A stretch of 56,044 bases of DNA, from positions 1 through 56,044 of the IMG/VR virus record IMGVR_UViG_3300011114_001021; one strand, 5' to 3'. The notes under the pieces were generated by a model, which searched no databases, had not been told where the DNA came from, and saw nothing but the letters and a program-made list of their open reading frames with translations. The position numbers and the translations under genes were made by a program. The stretch is from a virus. This document shows positions 48,709-56,044 of this stretch, piece after piece (the first letter of the stretch is position 1; every line of letters starts with the position of its first letter).

Positions 48709-49433
48709 TGATTCTTAGAATTAAGGATAGCCATGCCAAGATCATTTTGCCAAATCTGTTCGCCGAGGAATCCGATCTGACCTGTATTCTTATCTTTACG
48801 ACAGCGAAGAAAGAAGGTTGTCATACGCTGAATGACATTGATGTCATCGAGCTCCATTACCGCACGTACGAGTGTCTCGTGATGCATTGGGCAACCTATA
48901 TCGAATAATTGTTGATGCTTATCGAAACATGTCATATATGACTTTGCCGCAGAATTGCCCATGATCGCAAATCGATCATTGACTCCAGAGAACGTAGACC
49001 ACCAAGGTGTAAGACAATCTTTGTCGCCGATCTTGGAATAGTCAGGCGCGATGAACTCTTGAAACCATAGATCAGGTCGAAGACGAACGATGATATCAAA
49101 TTCTTCAAGACCTTTTTCCTCTTGAAAAAATTCCCATCCACGCTTAAGTGACCAGTGTTGACGATAAAATCCTTGAGCTCCACCTTCAAAGCCGTAACCA
49201 GAAAACATCAGTTGATTAAAATTCGACGGCTCTTGAAATACTGGATCTTTGACGCGCTCAAACTTAAGAGGATAGTTTTTGCCTATTGCTTTTAACGTTT
49301 CTGAATCTGAGTCATCACAGATCGATGCAAAGAACGTAGGATTTGGTAGCTTACGATACACATACCAATTCTGATTCGCATGAACGTGCGCAAATGATCT
49401 GGCTTGTCCTGTAATAATAACGGCTGTTTTCAT
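48705..49433 (-). CDS. Glycosyltransferase-like protein (DUF-type, TGQARSF start)
   Basis: 242 aa from the ATG at 49433. TAVIITGQARSFAHVHANQN at the start and FDIIVRLRPDLWFQ in the middle (R-x-R-x-D) are typical of uncharacterised phage and bacterial glycan enzymes with a GT-A-like fold. Activity unknown. Confidence 0.7.
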   Translation of the reverse strand: MKTAVIITGQARSFAHVHANQNWYVYRKLPNPTFFASICDDSDSETLKAIGKNYPLKFERVKDPVFQEPSNFNQLMFSGYGFEGGAQGFYRQHWSLKRGWEFFQEEKGLEEFDIIVRLRPDLWFQEFIAPDYSKIGDKDCLTPWWSTFSGVNDRFAIMGNSAAKSYMTCFDKHQQLFDIGCPMHHETLVRAVMELDDINVIQRMTTFFLRCRKDKNTGQIGFLGEQIWQNDLGMAILNSKNQ

Positions 49434-49437
49434 AAAT

Positions 49438-50388
49438 TTATTTAGCACCTCTCAGAGCAAAGGTTATGGCTCGAGATGCTTCGGTTTCCATTCCACGATT
49501 CTTATACCATGATCCAGTATCTCGATCAAGTTCACGGCATAAACTCGCGATCTCCGTCGCCGTGATTGGATATCCTTTTCGTATAGCCGTCGCGGCGATT
49601 GACGACATGATCTTATACATTAGACCATACCATCCGGTCGATGAGATTGATTGATACTGCTGAATCAAATGCCTCTTCACAAAAGGACAATTTCGATATG
49701 ATGTCCAAGAATACTTATATGAGTTAGTTAATCGACTCTTCTGATATTTTTCAATGGACTTCTGCACATGTTCTGGAAGATTATCTAGAATGCCAGGCTG
49801 CGCTTTCTCGATGTAGAAGTATTTTGACATCAGCTCCGCAGGATTTAAAATAGGGGCTTCTCGATGTGAGAAAATAAAGTTATGTGCATCTGGATACTGC
49901 GCAGGCACGTAATACATTCGAGAAAGATCTTTGGTCTGCGGATCGGCCAAAGACTTAAACTGTTTGTTCAGAGCAAACCAGAAATGCCGAATCTTCTCGG
50001 CCGGCACAGAACATGTTAGAGGAAGAACTACTCGAAACTTAGGATGCTCTTTCTTTGAAGATGCCGATGAATAACAAACGTGCCGGCATCCTTTAAAGGC
50101 CGCGATCGCATCTTCGAATCCACCAGTCGGATACTCATCGACGTCGATCGCGGCCCATCCTCCCCAGCTTATCACGTTTGCATTGGCACGAGTCATTCCA
50201 GCCTGAAACGTAGCTGGAGTGATGAGTGGAGATGCATTCGCATTAAACTTCTCGTCTTTTCGAGGCTTGTAGCCAGGAGCCTTTGACAGATTATATAGAA
50301 GATCTTCGAGCTGATCGAACGATTCAAGCTCCATCTTGCGATGGGTCTTATTATCGAAGATCGACTTAAATATTGTCAGTGCTACCAT
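49438..50388 (-). CDS. AEP-like primase-polymerase
   Basis: 316 aa from the ATG at 50388. WGGWAAIDVDEYPTGGFEDA supplies the paired Asp, and YSSASSKKEHPKFRVVLPLT the S...K-x-RVVLPL block. KDLSRMYYVPAQYPD matches the third motif of archaeo-eukaryotic-primase-fold replication proteins. The C-terminus is helical. It would prime replication for the nearby polymerase in place of a gp61-type primase, which I do not see in the window. Confidence 0.7.
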   Translation of the reverse strand: MVALTIFKSIFDNKTHRKMELESFDQLEDLLYNLSKAPGYKPRKDEKFNANASPLITPATFQAGMTRANANVISWGGWAAIDVDEYPTGGFEDAIAAFKGCRHVCYSSASSKKEHPKFRVVLPLTCSVPAEKIRHFWFALNKQFKSLADPQTKDLSRMYYVPAQYPDAHNFIFSHREAPILNPAELMSKYFYIEKAQPGILDNLPEHVQKSIEKYQKSRLTNSYKYSWTSYRNCPFVKRHLIQQYQSISSTGWYGLMYKIMSSIAATAIRKGYPITATEIASLCRELDRDTGSWYKNRGMETEASRAITFALRGAK

Positions 50389-50428
50389 GTGCAACTAATG
50401 TACTTCAGATTGAATCAAATGTACAGCT

Positions 50429-50851
50429 TTATTTTTCAAAAGCCTTTGGAATGATTCCATGATTGCTTTTATGGGATGGTCCTTGCCAGCCCGTCGGCTT
50501 TATCAAATCTGGAAGTCCAAATGGATTCGGGCGTGAGGCTTTGATGCCAACTTCTTTATTCATATTAGCCACCAGAACTTCATGCCAAGCTTTATTCGCA
50601 TCGACGCCATAGGCTTCTAAGGTACCGATGGCCACTACACAGAGATCAATGAGCGCATCAACAATCTCTTCAGAATCATGATTTTCAATAGCCGCCATTC
50701 CTTCAGAGAGTTCTTCTTGAAGAAAATCAAATCGAAATTTAAGATACGCATTAAGTTTTTCAGAATCAAATTTCGCCGTCGCAATCGTCACTCCATACTT
50801 CTCATGCATGCGCGCAATATCTTCTGGCCAGTTCGTATTATTACTATTCAT
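50429..50851 (-). CDS. MazG-like NTP pyrophosphohydrolase
   Basis: 140 aa, all-alpha. FDFLQEELSEGMAAIENHDS, then EIVDALIDLCVVAIGTLEAY and KAWHEVLVANMNKEVG are the E-E-x-x-E and E-x-x-D metal-binding helices. Phage MazG-like enzymes hydrolyse dNTPs or (p)ppGpp-type nucleotides, and the substrate here is unknown. Confidence 0.8.
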   Translation of the reverse strand: MNSNNTNWPEDIARMHEKYGVTIATAKFDSEKLNAYLKFRFDFLQEELSEGMAAIENHDSEEIVDALIDLCVVAIGTLEAYGVDANKAWHEVLVANMNKEVGIKASRPNPFGLPDLIKPTGWQGPSHKSNHGIIPKAFEK

Positions 50852-50857
50852 ATTGTT

Positions 50858-51076
50858 TTATTCCAGACGGAGATTGTTTTCTTCAAGTGCAGTATAAAGC
50901 AACTCGCGCGTTACGGTAAGCGCGTGTACCGACTCAGCCGACAGATCGCTATATTTAAGTTGATCGCGCAGATGTTTAGCAACCATGTCGACAACGGCTT
51001 TCCAGCCGCCCGCATCGGTAGCCGTCAAAAATTCTTTATTGTCTTCAGGTAGATTGAATTCGAGTATTGCTTTCAT
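50858..51076 (-). CDS. Small conserved phage protein (72 aa)
   Basis: MKAILEFNLPEDNKEFLTAT: this opening (a strand ending F-N-L-P-E-D) recurs in many large phages next to DNA-metabolism genes. The rest is helical. Function unknown. Confidence 0.65.
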   Translation of the reverse strand: MKAILEFNLPEDNKEFLTATDAGGWKAVVDMVAKHLRDQLKYSDLSAESVHALTVTRELLYTALEENNLRLE

Positions 51077-51107
51077 ATAGTTGTTTAGTTGATGTTTTCA
51101 TAATAAA

Positions 51108-53663
51108 TTATCCAAAGAATTCTTCGAGACTTCCACCATCTTCCGACGTCCACCCAATTGATTTCAAGATAATCTGGAGAGGTTCAAGGAAAGTCTTCTC
51201 AAACTGTTTGTCGTAGTCAACATATTTATGAAGACCGAACTCTAAAGGCAGGTCCGTTACGGCTGGAAACGATATCACGTTTTCTTGAAGTTCATTTGGC
51301 ACTCTAAGATAGATGAATCGGATTTTGTCTCCGGATTGAATTTTACGACAGCTCGATGAAAGTCCTTTAGCTTCTATCAAATGATTGTGGAGCAGAGAAC
51401 CACGGACATGAATTGGCGTGCCCTTCTGATAAATCTCAGATTTACTTTCCCAACTATCGATATCTGAAACTCCTCGAGGAAAGGCTACTTCAACTGGCCG
51501 CAACTTTGAGAAGCGCTCCTTGAATTCGGCGATTGAATCCTGAGTCTTTTTCTTATCGCCCGTCATAATAATCTTGAACATGCGTTTCATTTCTCCACGG
51601 CATATTGCGGGGGTCGAAGACTTGATGGCTTCAATGCCCATGATCTTCAACTTGGGTTCTGAATATCGAAGACCTTCATTATCCAGAACATTGAGAATGT
51701 AACGCTTCTTAGCCGTCCATACCGCGCGATCCGCGATAGCCTCGCGCTTCATGACCATCCGATTTGTGTAGGCACATGTAGCCAGAGCAAACTTATTGAA
51801 TACCGATTCGAGTTCTGGAGCAATACCCTTCTCATAGAACTCATCGAGAAACTTGATCGGATCATTTGGATTGAATTTCCCAATGACATCCGCCAGAGTC
51901 ACATATACGGAATCGGTGTCAACGGCCAACACTCGATCTTTATCCGTGCCCACTATTTTTGATACGTACCGATTGACCGCACCTTCGGCCAGTCGAATCG
52001 CCGCCTGGCCGGAGAGAGTAACGGCTTTGGCAACTTCGATGTTGAAGTAGCGGAAATATTTGTTTCCAATAGCCCCATAGAGACTGTTGAGAAGAATTTT
52101 GATAGCCAGCTGTTCCGTATCAAGTTTGGTGATTGTTTTTTCAATAGAGACGCGCTCAATTGAATCCTTTGCCAATGCTTCCAATTTCTTTTTATAGCCG
52201 CCAGCTTCCTTCTTAACCTTCACACGACGATCATAGAGCTCTTCGATGAGAATCGGAATGATGCCCTTGATGTCTTTACGAAAACATGCACCATTGGCGG
52301 CCACACAAATTTCAGGATCTTCATCGAATAACGCTTTACCATTCAGAACCCGATCAACGATTATGTCCGGATTCACATCCATTTTAGTCTGTGCGATGTA
52401 AGTCTCGGGCGACATATTATATTGCACGATCAGATTTGGATATTCTGAATTGACGTCTGATGAAACTACCCACGCGTGCATTCCTTCTTGCACATCCTTC
52501 ACGTAACCGCCAGCATATTGAGCGACATGGGCAGGAGGCTCAGGTTGGAATGGAACGATGATGTTTTTATTCGCGAGCTTTCGATAGACGATTGCATCCC
52601 AGATCGCTGTCGTTCCTAGTGTGTCCGCGTAGTTCACGCCACCCATGTAAGCCATCATCAATACGAGTTGAATGAGGCCGAGTTTCTCTTCGAGGCGATC
52701 GACAAGTTCAACATCGACGATATTATAGTTAATGAAGTTCTGATGGTCCGCGTGATATAAATCATCAAGCGTGCCTTCATATTCAAGTTTATTTGCATCT
52801 AGAACAACTTTGGCAATATGATTCAGAGTATATTGTTCTTGTGCTCCATATGTGTAAGCAAACTTCTGAAAGAGGTCCATGTAATCGAGCTGCTGAATTC
52901 CAACGAGCTCACACATTAGCTGTGCTTTCCCTCGGAGCTTCACCTCTTTCCTTTCAACTAAGTTCCATGGACTCATCATTCTGGCTGCCTCATTGCCGCC
53001 GAGATTTGTGATTCGAGTGACTAGATATGGAATATCAAAGGCTCGAACGTTCCAACCGGTGATAATATCCGGTGAATTGTCCGGATGAATCCACCAACGA
53101 AGAAAATCTTCGAGCATCTGACCTTCAGTTTTAAACTGACGATAGTCGATTGCATATCGTGTTGTGATAGCCTTCGAAGAGTCGTAGGGTTTCAAACCCC
53201 ACGTATGACACGTGTTATCTGTTGAATTCTTTACCGTGATAGCCGTGATTGGATTTTTAGCTTCATCGACTTCAGAATAACCCCATGCTTCTTTACCCAC
53301 CTCGATGTCGAGTGTGCAGATTCGAATAAGCGCTGGAAGATATGGAACCGTCAGCGGAAATTGGGAGTAGATGAATGCTGGAATGTGCCGATCATTTCCA
53401 TACACTTTAAAACTTGGAACATCTTTATACGTCTCAACAAACTTTCTAGATTCGGACATCGAATCGAAATGCATTTCCTCAACTGGCGTGCTATCGAGCG
53501 CTCGAAGCTTTGTCCTTGAAGGATCTTTAGATTCGAGGTAAAAAGTCGGACGATATCGAACCTTCTCTTGAACTCGATTTCCCTTTCTATCATAACCACG
53601 AACCAGCAGCATATTCATCGACCTGGCAACAGACGTGTAAAATTGAAGATCTAGTTTAGGCAC
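51108..53663 (-). CDS. 43: Family B DNA polymerase (T4 gp43-like)
   Basis: 851 aa (T4 gp43 898). The exonuclease domain shows DIEV near residue 119 and NVRAFDIPYLVTR, and the polymerase motifs are SSDVNSEYPNLI, KILLNSLYGAIGN and VDTDSVYV. The N-terminal PRxxPTFYLE region is the usual starting domain. It replicates the phage genome with proofreading. The promoter at 53670-53697 puts +1 on the ATG. Confidence 0.95.
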   Translation of the reverse strand: MPKLDLQFYTSVARSMNMLLVRGYDRKGNRVQEKVRYRPTFYLESKDPSRTKLRALDSTPVEEMHFDSMSESRKFVETYKDVPSFKVYGNDRHIPAFIYSQFPLTVPYLPALIRICTLDIEVGKEAWGYSEVDEAKNPITAITVKNSTDNTCHTWGLKPYDSSKAITTRYAIDYRQFKTEGQMLEDFLRWWIHPDNSPDIITGWNVRAFDIPYLVTRITNLGGNEAARMMSPWNLVERKEVKLRGKAQLMCELVGIQQLDYMDLFQKFAYTYGAQEQYTLNHIAKVVLDANKLEYEGTLDDLYHADHQNFINYNIVDVELVDRLEEKLGLIQLVLMMAYMGGVNYADTLGTTAIWDAIVYRKLANKNIIVPFQPEPPAHVAQYAGGYVKDVQEGMHAWVVSSDVNSEYPNLIVQYNMSPETYIAQTKMDVNPDIIVDRVLNGKALFDEDPEICVAANGACFRKDIKGIIPILIEELYDRRVKVKKEAGGYKKKLEALAKDSIERVSIEKTITKLDTEQLAIKILLNSLYGAIGNKYFRYFNIEVAKAVTLSGQAAIRLAEGAVNRYVSKIVGTDKDRVLAVDTDSVYVTLADVIGKFNPNDPIKFLDEFYEKGIAPELESVFNKFALATCAYTNRMVMKREAIADRAVWTAKKRYILNVLDNEGLRYSEPKLKIMGIEAIKSSTPAICRGEMKRMFKIIMTGDKKKTQDSIAEFKERFSKLRPVEVAFPRGVSDIDSWESKSEIYQKGTPIHVRGSLLHNHLIEAKGLSSSCRKIQSGDKIRFIYLRVPNELQENVISFPAVTDLPLEFGLHKYVDYDKQFEKTFLEPLQIILKSIGWTSEDGGSLEEFFG

Positions 53664-53669
53664 TTGATC

Positions 53670-53697
53670 AGTATATCATAAAGGTCTGTGAAGTAAA
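53670..53697 (-). promoter_or_regulatory. Early promoter for DNA polymerase, leaderless
   Basis: -35 TTTACT (53697-53692), 16-base spacer, -10 TATACT (53675-53670). +1 falls on the A of the ATG at 53663. The -35 and spacer lie inside the 17-bp hairpin at 53680-53722. Confidence 0.8.
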
Positions 53698-53722
53698 CAA
53701 CCAAATTACTTCACAGACCTTT
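53680..53722. terminator. 17-bp perfect inverted repeat, terminator or operator
   Basis: 53680-53696 pairs perfectly with 53706-53722 around a 9-base loop. It may terminate transcription from the 53806-54183 gene (minus tail is TTTATG, weak) or from the plus strand (tail ATTTTTA). It also overlaps the polymerase promoter. Confidence 0.65.
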
Positions 53723-53805
53723 ATTTTTACGATGATGCGCTTTTACTGATCGGTGAAAGAACGCGGTTTCAGTAAACTATTTCTCGAGGAATTTGAATTC
53801 GAATA

Positions 53806-54183
53806 CTAGTATTGGGAAATACTTTTGAAAAGTTTTTGCCAATCACTCGGCATATCTTCAAATTCAATCACGTAAGCTTTGATGTAAGGTATCTTATTAT
53901 TGATTGCTTTTTGCAAACGATGATGACCATCTGGAATTTGATATCTGCCGGCAGTTTTTTTTAAGACGATGATCGGATAATCCAGGTTGGATTTTTCAAT
54001 TCTGTCCAACACATGAGGAAGAGTTTTGTACTTATGAGCGGCATACGGTTCAAGGATCTCCACGGCAATTTCTTGTACTGGCACCGGCTTTCGTTTAATT
54101 AGATCAAATACATCTTTTATAGTCACAATGACCACTCTGTCGTCAATGACGTCTTTCCAATAGGCATATTCCCAATTACTCAT
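53806..54183 (-). CDS. ParB/sulfiredoxin-like domain protein
   Basis: 125 aa. DYPIIVLKKTAGRYQIPDGH, then HRLQKAINNKIPYIKAYVIE is the ParB N-terminal (D-G-x-H-R) nucleotide-binding motif. In phages such small ParB-like proteins may be CTPases, kinases or nucleases. No partition system is visible here. Confidence 0.8.
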   Translation of the reverse strand: MSNWEYAYWKDVIDDRVVIVTIKDVFDLIKRKPVPVQEIAVEILEPYAAHKYKTLPHVLDRIEKSNLDYPIIVLKKTAGRYQIPDGHHRLQKAINNKIPYIKAYVIEFEDMPSDWQKLFKSISQY

Positions 54184-54222
54184 ATAAGTGTCATATATTA
54201 AAACATTTCGCGCCGCTTCGAC

Positions 54223-55368
54223 TCAGTAAAACTTGGAGACAGCAACTTTGCCATGCTTGTAAAAATCATGTTGACCGATCGTATATGTTTTTTCAAATTG
54301 ATTGGCCCATTTGGGCATCGCCAACTTTGGATTGAAGTAGAAGTCGCTGCCTCCAGTGATGTCCTGCAGCTTACCATCTTTAGCCTGCTGAATCAAAAGC
54401 ATAGCATCTTTCCAACGAGCATGAGCTTTCGCTTTGTGCACAACAAACTTGATCTGATCACGTTTTCCATTCCACATCGAAAACTGATATGGTTTAAGAC
54501 AGACGGCGCCAACTTTGGAGAAGTCGCCCCGAGCACGATTCATGATGACATTGGCGACGGCTTGCATGCCTTTAATGCCTTCACCGCCAGCTTCTCCAAT
54601 TAAAGTGGAGGCAAAGATATTCATATTCTCAGTCTCCGAGCGCACAATAGGCACGCTAGCACGTGCTGCAGGACGTGCTGCAGGACGTGCTGCAGGACGT
54701 GCTGCAGGACGTTTGACAGGCACTGTCATGCTGGCTCCAGACGCATCTGGAAGAGCTCCAGGGCCTGTCAGGGCTCCCAAGGCCATCATTCCACCTGCTA
54801 TTCCAGCTCTCCAGTTCTCCCCCAGGCTCTTTTTGTCCTGAGGCGATTGCATATACTGCTTCAGCTCAGAAATCGTTCTGAGAGCGTCCTGGTGATGAAT
54901 TCCTATGCCTCCACGGCTTTTCCAAACTAGGATGTTTTCCTCCAGATCATCGATTAAAATATACCCGGGCTTGGCCCAGTATTTTTTATCTGTTCCACGA
55001 TCGGCTACGATAACCTCGATGGAACCTCCAAGTTCTCTGGCACACCATGCTTTTTTTCCTATCTGGGCGAGATTCCCGGTCCGAGAAGTCGCTCCAGCCG
55101 AAAGAATTATAGGATTGAATTGACGTATAAATTCCCAAAGCTTATGTCCATCGGAAAGCCATTCGAGATTTTCCCACCAAGTAGATCCACCATGATTTAT
55201 CAGGCGCCAAACTTCCTCGAAGCCTAAATCACGAAGCGCATCATTCCAATCCTTTCCTCCGGAAAGCTGTCGAAATGCTCCGAGGAAATCAACTAGAACA
55301 CCATCCAAATCGCAATAGATTTTCAAATCTGAGCTCGAATTCTCTGGCGACAATTTAGACGTATCCAT
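54223..55368 (-). CDS. HAD hydrolase fused to SleB-like cell-wall hydrolase
   Basis: 381 aa. Residues 15-170 are a HAD-like domain (IYCDLDGVLVDFLGAF, PIILSAGATSRTG, and YILIDDLEENI). A linker of Pro/Ala/Arg repeats (PAARPAAR) from a 12-base repeat (54661-54708) follows. Residues 248-381 are a SleB/hydrolase-2 domain: FASTLIGEAGGEGIKGMQAV, ANVIMNRARGDF, with catalytic Glu in GEAGGEG. The pairing of a nucleotidase-like domain with a peptidoglycan hydrolase is unusual. It is preceded by a late promoter variant (55377-55384), so it may be a virion lysin. Confidence 0.85.
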   Translation of the reverse strand: MDTSKLSPENSSSDLKIYCDLDGVLVDFLGAFRQLSGGKDWNDALRDLGFEEVWRLINHGGSTWWENLEWLSDGHKLWEFIRQFNPIILSAGATSRTGNLAQIGKKAWCARELGGSIEVIVADRGTDKKYWAKPGYILIDDLEENILVWKSRGGIGIHHQDALRTISELKQYMQSPQDKKSLGENWRAGIAGGMMALGALTGPGALPDASGASMTVPVKRPAARPAARPAARPAARASVPIVRSETENMNIFASTLIGEAGGEGIKGMQAVANVIMNRARGDFSKVGAVCLKPYQFSMWNGKRDQIKFVVHKAKAHARWKDAMLLIQQAKDGKLQDITGGSDFYFNPKLAMPKWANQFEKTYTIGQHDFYKHGKVAVSKFY

Positions 55369-55376
55369 TATGGTAT

Positions 55377-55384
55377 TTATCGCT
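55377..55384 (-). promoter_or_regulatory. Late promoter variant GATAAATA
   Basis: 8 bases before the ATG at 55368. Confidence 0.5.
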
Positions 55385-55390
55385 GTCGAA

Positions 55391-55849
55391 TTAAAGTTTT
55401 CTTTTTACGCAACCAATTTTATACTTCGGAATCAAACTCCAATCGCTTTTTTCCTTATGGGAAATAATTTTAATTTGTCGAAGAGATGATCTTTGCTGCA
55501 TTTCTGATGGCTTTACAATTGTGAGCAATCCCCAATCTGAAAGCAATTGAGCGATCGTATTTCGCCGGCCCAAATCATCGATGCTGAAATCTGATGGCTT
55601 ACCATCTAGCATGAACAGTTCTTTGAAGTGAACAATGACGTAGCGCCCTTGCTTATGTAGAATATGGCATGACTGATAGAGAGTGTTGACTTCACGTTGA
55701 GATGCAACACCAATTCGAGTAAGGGTTTCTCGAATTTTCAGAAAATCGTCTGGCTCATCGAATACCACCTCCAACATAGTCTGTGGAGTCCACGGCGCCA
55801 GACCTTCCGATATATCGGACAATTTAGCGCTCATTGAAAGATAAGCCAT
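55391..55849 (-). CDS. regA: RegA-like translational repressor
   Basis: 152 aa. The core matches T4 RegA closely: EVVFDEPDDFLKIRETLTRI, LYQSCHILHKQGRYVIVHFK, MLDGKPSDFS, RRNTIAQLLSDWGLLTIV and the C-terminal WSLIPKYKIG. RegA binds mRNA starts to repress many early genes. Initiation at Met1 gives 24 extra residues relative to T4; the ATG at 55777 (MLEVVFDEPDD) is the alternative. A late promoter variant lies at 55871-55878. Confidence 0.92.
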   Translation of the reverse strand: MAYLSMSAKLSDISEGLAPWTPQTMLEVVFDEPDDFLKIRETLTRIGVASQREVNTLYQSCHILHKQGRYVIVHFKELFMLDGKPSDFSIDDLGRRNTIAQLLSDWGLLTIVKPSEMQQRSSLRQIKIISHKEKSDWSLIPKYKIGCVKRKL

Positions 55850-55870
55850 AACGAAATTTCATTATGACAG

Positions 55871-55878
55871 TATTTATC
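55871..55878 (-). promoter_or_regulatory. Late promoter variant GATAAATA before regA
   Basis: One mismatch to the consensus, 21 bases before the ATG at 55849. Confidence 0.45.
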
Positions 55879-55884
55879 TATTGG

Positions 55885-56044
55885 CTATTTTCCACCGATA
55901 TCCATCGATTGCCTGAGCAGAGCCAATGAAGCCGGCGAAAATAGGTGAAGGACATGCCGAGCTTTGTCAGAAGAATATCCATAGGCTCGCTTGATTAGAG
56001 CTAGATCATCGGGCTCTTCATTCTTGAACCACTTCGAAAAACGT
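55885..56044 (-). CDS. 62: gp62-like clamp-loader small subunit, C-terminal part
   Basis: The frame enters from the window edge and stops at 55885-55887. The last 52 residues include RFSKWFKNEEPDDLALIKRA, then YGYSSDKARHVLHLFSPASL. This fits the C-terminus of T4-like gp62 (K-R-x-x-K-W, then YxxSxxKA), and gene 62 lies directly upstream of regA in T4. The start is outside the window. Confidence 0.6.
   Translation of the reverse strand, partial: RFSKWFKNEEPDDLALIKRAYGYSSDKARHVLHLFSPASLALLRQSMDIGGK

Noticed and set aside
1-56044. CRISPR array
   Set aside because: No set of regularly spaced repeats with unique spacers was seen; the hexamer arrays have no spacers.

Overview
The window is a contiguous piece of a large tailed-phage genome of the T4-like (Tevenvirinae-related myovirus) kind, probably from an aquatic metagenome. 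The evidence is a set of T4 core proteins recognisable by eye: replicative helicase gp41, recombinase UvsX, family-B DNA polymerase gp43, RegA translational repressor, the C-terminal end of a gp62-like clamp-loader subunit, NrdA/NrdB, dCMP deaminase and dCMP hydroxymethylase (gp42). T4-type late promoters (TATAAATA and close variants) also occur throughout. Almost every gene is on the minus strand, so the operons read from high to low coordinates. Genes are packed with ATGA or TAATG overlaps. Shine-Dalgarno sequences were absent at the start codons I inspected, and many promoters sit so close to the ATG that the mRNA would be leaderless. The host cannot be named from the sequence.

Layout, left to right. 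(1) 1-9,200: small accessory genes, a ClpP-like protease, a PD-(D/E)XK nuclease, a DUF6433-like protein, a glycosyltransferase, a lipoprotein, a GIY-YIG protein, and nrdA/nrdB. (2) 9,220-25,540: a late region of large Ala-rich or unknown proteins and enzymes. About a dozen start with a short amphipathic peptide ending in (L/I)-x-E followed by A/G/S/E/T, the hallmark of T4 capsid-targeting sequences cut by the prohead protease. They include an AAA+ ATPase, a ligase-fold nucleotidyltransferase, an NMNAT-like nucleotidyltransferase and a possible ADP-ribosyltransferase. (3) 25,500-28,450: helicase and uvsX. (4) 28,490-37,860: a probable DNA-modification island with a C5-MTase-family protein, an SGNH-like protein, two large unknown helical proteins, a PLP-enzyme gene broken by a frameshift, dCMP deaminase, dCMP hydroxymethylase and a DUF1599-like protein. 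An oppositely oriented HNH endonuclease interrupts it, and two genes with a Gly-Tyr/Gly-Asp repeat module lie inside. (5) 38,190-41,700: four tRNAs, a GC-rich GDP-mannose dehydratase gene that looks recently acquired, a fifth tRNA, and two stretches without convincing genes that fold into elaborate secondary structures. (6) 41,770-49,430: ten genes for glycan and sugar metabolism. (7) 49,440-56,044: an AEP-like primase, a MazG-like protein, DNA polymerase, a ParB-like protein, a HAD/cell-wall-hydrolase fusion, RegA and the gp62 end.

How it works together: early/middle genes are driven by sigma70-like promoters of the form TTTAC(A/T)-N16/17-TATACT, several as repeated terminator-promoter cassettes. 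Late and head genes are driven by TATAAATA elements. The nucleotide genes (nrdAB, dCMP deaminase, hydroxymethylase) would feed synthesis of modified cytosine. The late region would supply proteins packaged in the head.

Limits: all identifications are from motif recognition by eye, without database searches. Three genes (about 1,540, 23,595 and 34,160) appear to carry single-base frameshifts, so either gene decay or residual sequencing errors in the assembly are possible.
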